From an uncultured Bacteroidia bacterium (lineage in GTDB: Bacteria > Bacteroidota > Bacteroidia > Bacteroidales > UBA932): DNA of 64,000 bases. Shown one piece after another: positions 61,262 through 64,000 of this stretch. How positions within the stretch are numbered: the stretch's first letter is position 1; each line of letters begins with the position of its first letter. The translations under genes were made by a program, and so were the position numbers. Below the pieces are notes generated by a model. The model saw nothing but the letters and a program-made list of their open reading frames with translations, did no database searches and was not told the origin of the DNA. Location: positions 82,584 through 146,583 of the forward strand of contig CACZKE010000005.1 of the NCBI GenBank assembly GCA_902781705.1, given 5' to 3'.

Positions 61262-61969
61262 TTAGCGGATGAATTCTTTCAAGAGTTTGTGGAGGAGCTC
61301 ACTGACGTTGGACGTCTCCTCGGGGTGGGAGGCGAAGGTCGGAGTCTCGTTGACGAAATGGACGACCCGGTCCGTCTCTCCGTCGATGACGGCGCAGTAA
61401 AGGACATTGCCATACGGATCGCTGACGTAATAATTTTTGGAGGGATTGGTCAGGCCGCTGATCCCGGTCAGTTTTTCGATGGCCGAGTCGATGACTTTGG
61501 AGGCCGCCTTCTCCACCTTTTCTTTCTGGTAGCCAGCCTTGGTCTGGACATAGCCATAAGAGTAGATGACTACACCGTAGCGGAGGCCGCTCTTGTCCAG
61601 CATCTTCTTGAGGGATTTGGGGACGCGGAGACGGTCCGCCTTGGCGGGATCCACGTCCGGGAAAGTCTTCAGCCAATTCTTGATGTCCGCGTTTTCTCCG
61701 TCGTAATCCGCGGGAATCATGTCGGAGAAAGGAAAGCGCTCCGAATTGATGATGTTCGAGACTGCTTTTGTGGCGATGGCGGAGGATTCTTCATTGTAGA
61801 ATCCCTTTCCGTCGTCGCCATAAAGGATGATGTAAGAATATGGCTGGATGAAGGCATACTCCGGAACGGATGCCACGTTGAAGTTGGAGCTCGTGTAACG
61901 GGAAGGGCCGCAAGCTACTGCAAGGAAAAGGGCGGAGAGGCCGATGATCAGATGACGGGTGTTTTTCAT
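61262..61969 (-). CDS. Hypothetical lipoprotein
   Basis: A 235-residue lipoprotein (FLAVACGPSRYTSS) with an alpha/beta body and no recognised domain. A TAACTTTG box lies about 87 bases upstream (62057-62064), giving a long leader. Gene order with the smaller lipoprotein suggests a two-gene unit. Function is unknown. Confidence 0.6.
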   Translation of the reverse strand: MKNTRHLIIGLSALFLAVACGPSRYTSSNFNVASVPEYAFIQPYSYIILYGDDGKGFYNEESSAIATKAVSNIINSERFPFSDMIPADYDGENADIKNWLKTFPDVDPAKADRLRVPKSLKKMLDKSGLRYGVVIYSYGYVQTKAGYQKEKVEKAASKVIDSAIEKLTGISGLTNPSKNYYVSDPYGNVLYCAVIDGETDRVVHFVNETPTFASHPEETSNVSELLHKLLKEFIR

Positions 61970-62056
61970 ATGATGTTTTAATGTTGATTTGCATCACGGA
62001 CGAGGCGGACGGACCGGCCGTTGCCAGGGTCTGAAGTGAGCGTGGATTCAAGTGGC

Positions 62057-62064
62057 CAAAGTTA
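62057..62064 (-). promoter_or_regulatory. -7 box TAACTTTG of the lipoprotein pair
   Basis: Exact TAnnTTTG on the minus strand. The roughly 80-base leader to 61969 contains no obvious riboswitch. Confidence 0.5.
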
Positions 62065-62193
62065 CGGAATCTCAAACAGATTCAAGCGATGCTTTATTGG
62101 CCGAATCACTGGCATTATGGCGAAAACCGATACATTATTCCCAGACGACCATCAACCTCAATAAATAACAGCCACATGCAGCTTGGCACATAC

Positions 62194-62329
62194 AAAAAAT
62201 CCGCCGCTGGATAGCGCCGGGTATATAGTGAGGTTGTTTCAGGTGCAAGCGGTTTCGTACTCACCGGCTTGCTTATATCGTATGTTCAGTAGCGGGAGTG
62301 GGTCACGTACACACAAGCTCACCTCCGCT
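62194..62329 (-). ncRNA. Candidate structured RNA or 3' UTR with terminator
   Basis: Three hairpins line up on the minus strand: 62291-62329 (10-bp stem, one mismatch), 62245-62272 (9-bp stem with a bulge) and 62201-62220 (8-bp stem, one mismatch). The last is followed by an ATTTTTT run (62194-62200), as in an intrinsic terminator. The DNA between 61970 and 62589 has no gene. No TAnnTTTG box was found upstream, so it may be the 3' UTR of the gene at 62590 rather than a separate RNA. It does not carry the hallmarks of RNase P RNA or tmRNA. Confidence 0.35.
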
Positions 62330-62518
62330 CTTTAACGACGCAAAACACCAGCTGAACCACCTGGAAAAGACCTGACCGCCGAATATCCAACCGCCGAATT
62401 TTAGCCGCCGTCCCTACTCTAATCAAACACCTGCATACTCGAAAACATTCATCGGCTCATGATAACAGCGCGGATTACCGGGTAGTCAATCTACACTCGT
62501 TTCGGGAATGTGTTGTGT

Positions 62519-62579
62519 GCGCTGAATCTATGAGCCGGAAGAATTAGCCGTCCAAGATTCCGCCCGAGAATGGATTGGG
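62519..62579 (+). repeat. 61-bp dispersed repeat, copy 2
   Basis: Partner of 55373-55433, with about 50 of 61 positions shared (GCGCTGAATCTATGAGCCGG start, GAGAATGGATTGGG end). It lies just past the stop of the DUF4943-like gene. Confidence 0.72.
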
Positions 62580-62589
62580 TGGAGCGGCG

Positions 62590-63102
62590 TTACCAAGACA
62601 GGCCGCTTCCGTCCAGCGGGTTCTTGGCCTTGATGTTGGCGAACGCGCCGGAATTCCACCAGGCGCGGTAGGCATCGGCCGCCTTTCTTTGGGTGGCCGG
62701 ATAGGCCTCTGTTCCATAATAGACACGACCGCTTGTCTGCTCGTCGAAGAGAATCGGGTTCAGGGAAGGATATCCCATGAACACCTTGGTCTTTTCGCTA
62801 TCGACTTCGGCCACCCGGATGCCCTCGATCATCCAAAGGGCATACATGCCGAGAGAACTCACAGACAGGTAGGAAGACAGCGGGTTTGCCGGTGGATGGA
62901 CTTCGCGTTCATCGTTCGCATACGACAGAAGGTTGGGAATCTGAGCCGGGTCAAACAACTTCATTTCCAATTGGCTTTCGTATTTCCCTTCCAGAAGGCC
63001 CGCCATATAGGAGTCCACGTCGTCCTTCTGCCTCTGCGCTTCCGTTTTTCCGCAGGCAGACAAAAGTACAAATGCCAATAAGCCGATGATTCTGAGTTTC
63101 AT
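62590..63102 (-). CDS. DUF4943-like lipoprotein
   Basis: A 170-residue lipoprotein (lipobox LLSAC) with a helical body (VDSYMAGLLEGKYES, ATQRKAADAYRAWW) that resembles DUF4943 proteins of this phylum; function unknown. ATG 63102 gives the clean signal peptide and was preferred to a codon at 63120. A TATTTTTG box lies 54 bases upstream. Confidence 0.65.
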   Translation of the reverse strand: MKLRIIGLLAFVLLSACGKTEAQRQKDDVDSYMAGLLEGKYESQLEMKLFDPAQIPNLLSYANDEREVHPPANPLSSYLSVSSLGMYALWMIEGIRVAEVDSEKTKVFMGYPSLNPILFDEQTSGRVYYGTEAYPATQRKAADAYRAWWNSGAFANIKAKNPLDGSGLSW

Positions 63103-63156
63103 ATCGTTTGTTTTCCTCAAAAACCTCCGGAATCCGGAAATCTTGCATGTTTGTTA

Positions 63157-63164
63157 CAAAAATA
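63157..63164 (-). promoter_or_regulatory. -7 box TATTTTTG of the DUF4943-like gene
   Basis: Fits TAnnTTTG on the minus strand within AT-rich DNA. Confidence 0.45.
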
Positions 63165-63240
63165 AACAATTATTGACAATGGACAAAAAGGCGCCAGGCA
63201 TCTTGGGTGTTCCGGGCATCTATATACTCGGTTTGCCGAG

Positions 63241-63264
63241 ATTCCGCCCGTGAATGGATTGGGG
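63241..63264 (+). repeat. 24-bp partial copy of the 61-bp repeat
   Basis: ATTCCGCCCGTGAATGGATT followed by GGGG repeats the 3' part of the copies at 55373 and 62519. Confidence 0.65.
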
Positions 63265-63314
63265 TGGATGGGGCGTTGTTTCAAAGATAGTGGAAGAGAT
63301 CGACAAATCCGAAT

Positions 63315-63872
63315 TTAGTTTCTTCTCCTTTTCCTCCATTTCATTACTAATATCATAATGATTATTGCAATTACAATATAAATGAAGTTTCTCACGATGA
63401 ATAAAATGCAAAGTAGAATTGTTTGGGAGCAATATTGTCCAATCTGCTCAAGAAAAGGAGCATTGCTGTCAATATGATATAACTGATATTTAGGCAAAAT
63501 GTACTCTTCGCTCCTCTCGTATATCCTTAGCGTGTCTAATGATTCATTGACAATGATTGAGTCTGGACATGGAATAACGTTTGTATACACGTCATTGTCG
63601 GCATCCGCTTTTTCCCATGTTATTGCTATGTGTGGATGCTTATACTCATAGTGTCCATATAAACGGTCACTAAAGCGACCTACAAAATCAGTAGAGGAGA
63701 TAATACCCACGACCTCTGAGTTCTTTCTAAACTCTAAAGACATCCTTTCAATAGGCTTGTAATACCCTACATATTCTTTTCCATCCATGCCGTCTTTACT
63801 ACAAGAGCAAAGGCATAAAAATACTATTATAGCGAGGCTTGTTAAAATTGAATTCAATGGTGTCTCTTTCAT
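63315..63872 (-). CDS. AT-rich hypothetical lipoprotein with C-terminal membrane helix
   Basis: A 185-residue protein with a lipoprotein signal (FLCLCSC), a soluble middle (about 35-130) and a strongly hydrophobic C-terminal helix (FIYIVIAIIIMILVM) followed by KWRKRRR. Being tethered at both ends is unusual. Its base composition is clearly more AT-rich than the rest of the window, a sign of transfer. ATG 63872 was preferred to a codon at 63923 that would translate the duplicated upstream cassette. Confidence 0.6.
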   Translation of the reverse strand: MKETPLNSILTSLAIIVFLCLCSCSKDGMDGKEYVGYYKPIERMSLEFRKNSEVVGIISSTDFVGRFSDRLYGHYEYKHPHIAITWEKADADNDVYTNVIPCPDSIIVNESLDTLRIYERSEEYILPKYQLYHIDSNAPFLEQIGQYCSQTILLCILFIVRNFIYIVIAIIIMILVMKWRKRRRN

Positions 63873-63901
63873 GCTTGTAAATTCCGATTTATCGGTGTAA
63901 A

Positions 63902-64000
63902 TATCGGTGTAAATATAAGTCAATTAGCTGAAAAGAAAAAGGGCGTGGCCCTTTCTTCGATAGCACTCATCCGACGACTTCATACTGATCCACCCTCGGG
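63902..64000. repeat. 99-bp direct repeat, copy 2 (runs off the window)
   Basis: Identical to 54724-54822 at a spacing of 9,178 bp. The flanking TCCGATTTATCGGTG is also shared, and here a 12-bp unit (CGGTGTAAATAT) is duplicated once. It includes the same minus-strand terminator (63930-63954). Confidence 0.92.

Noticed and set aside
62190-62540. RNase P RNA or tmRNA
   Set aside because: Neither the conserved GAGGAAAGTCC region of RNase P RNA nor a tRNA-like end with tag reading frame is visible on either strand.

Overview
The window reads as a chromosome segment of a high-GC member of the Bacteroidales (Bacteroidota). Three things point there. Genes repeatedly follow the Bacteroidota -7 promoter element TAnnTTTG and lack Shine-Dalgarno sites. 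The gene families are typical of the group: CoaX followed by an outer-membrane protein, a TPR protein, LptC and a PpiD-type chaperone; OstA-like protein with paired SurA chaperones; BlaI/M56-TonB; YfhO; DUF5106-thioredoxin. The order of the core genes also looks like this group. The species cannot be named from the sequence.

Layout. 0-10 kb: the 3' part of mfd, then an apparent operon coaX, outer-membrane protein, TPR protein, lptC, ppiD-like chaperone, ychF. 10-13.4 kb: a repeat-rich patch holding a secreted nuclease/phosphatase-family gene and a Y1/HUH (RAYT-like) transposase gene bracketed by copies of a 153-bp palindromic element. 13.4-24.4 kb: blaI, M56-TonB and TPR genes, a NUC endonuclease, galK, a CpXC protein, a DUF4412-type protein, a short UvrA paralogue, a YhfC protease and a PHP phosphatase. 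24.4-33.5 kb: an envelope-biogenesis block on the minus strand (OstA-like, SurA, a SurA-like lipoprotein, a large TolB-like surface protein) and a thioredoxin-fold lipoprotein. 33.5-46 kb: galM, thyA-folA, two tandem NSS transporters, mutS, a glycosyltransferase, YfhO and a TonB-domain protein. 46-54.7 kb: a zinc metalloprotease, small hypotheticals, upp and several secreted hydrolases. 54.7-64 kb: a lower-density accessory segment with a tRNA-Gly 3' fragment, dispersed repeats, a patatin-porin, a membrane-anchored AraC-type regulator, small lipoproteins and a duplicated 99-bp upstream cassette.

The most striking feature is a REPtron-like system. A 311-residue HUH tyrosine transposase (11992-12927) has a 153-bp element ending 17 bp before its start codon and an array of the same element starting 13 bp after its stop codon. 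Each copy carries four boxes (GTTTGTACA, GTTCAAA, GTTTGTACA, GTTCAAAC types) at offsets of about 0, 38, 83 and 121 bp and ends in 21-bp imperfect palindromes. Copies lie at 10464, 11821, 12941 (three overlapping copies, period 132 = 153 minus 21), 23454 and 54888. One copy is embedded in frame, as 51 codons, in the neighbouring nuclease-family gene. A second, unrelated repeat family (GTCATTTCGAGCG-type) also sits inside coding genes, including the UvrA paralogue.

Many genes here appear to be transcribed with almost no leader: the -7 box ends only 4-8 bases before the ATG, so start codons were chosen with that in mind. All functional names come from reading motifs by eye; no database search was run.
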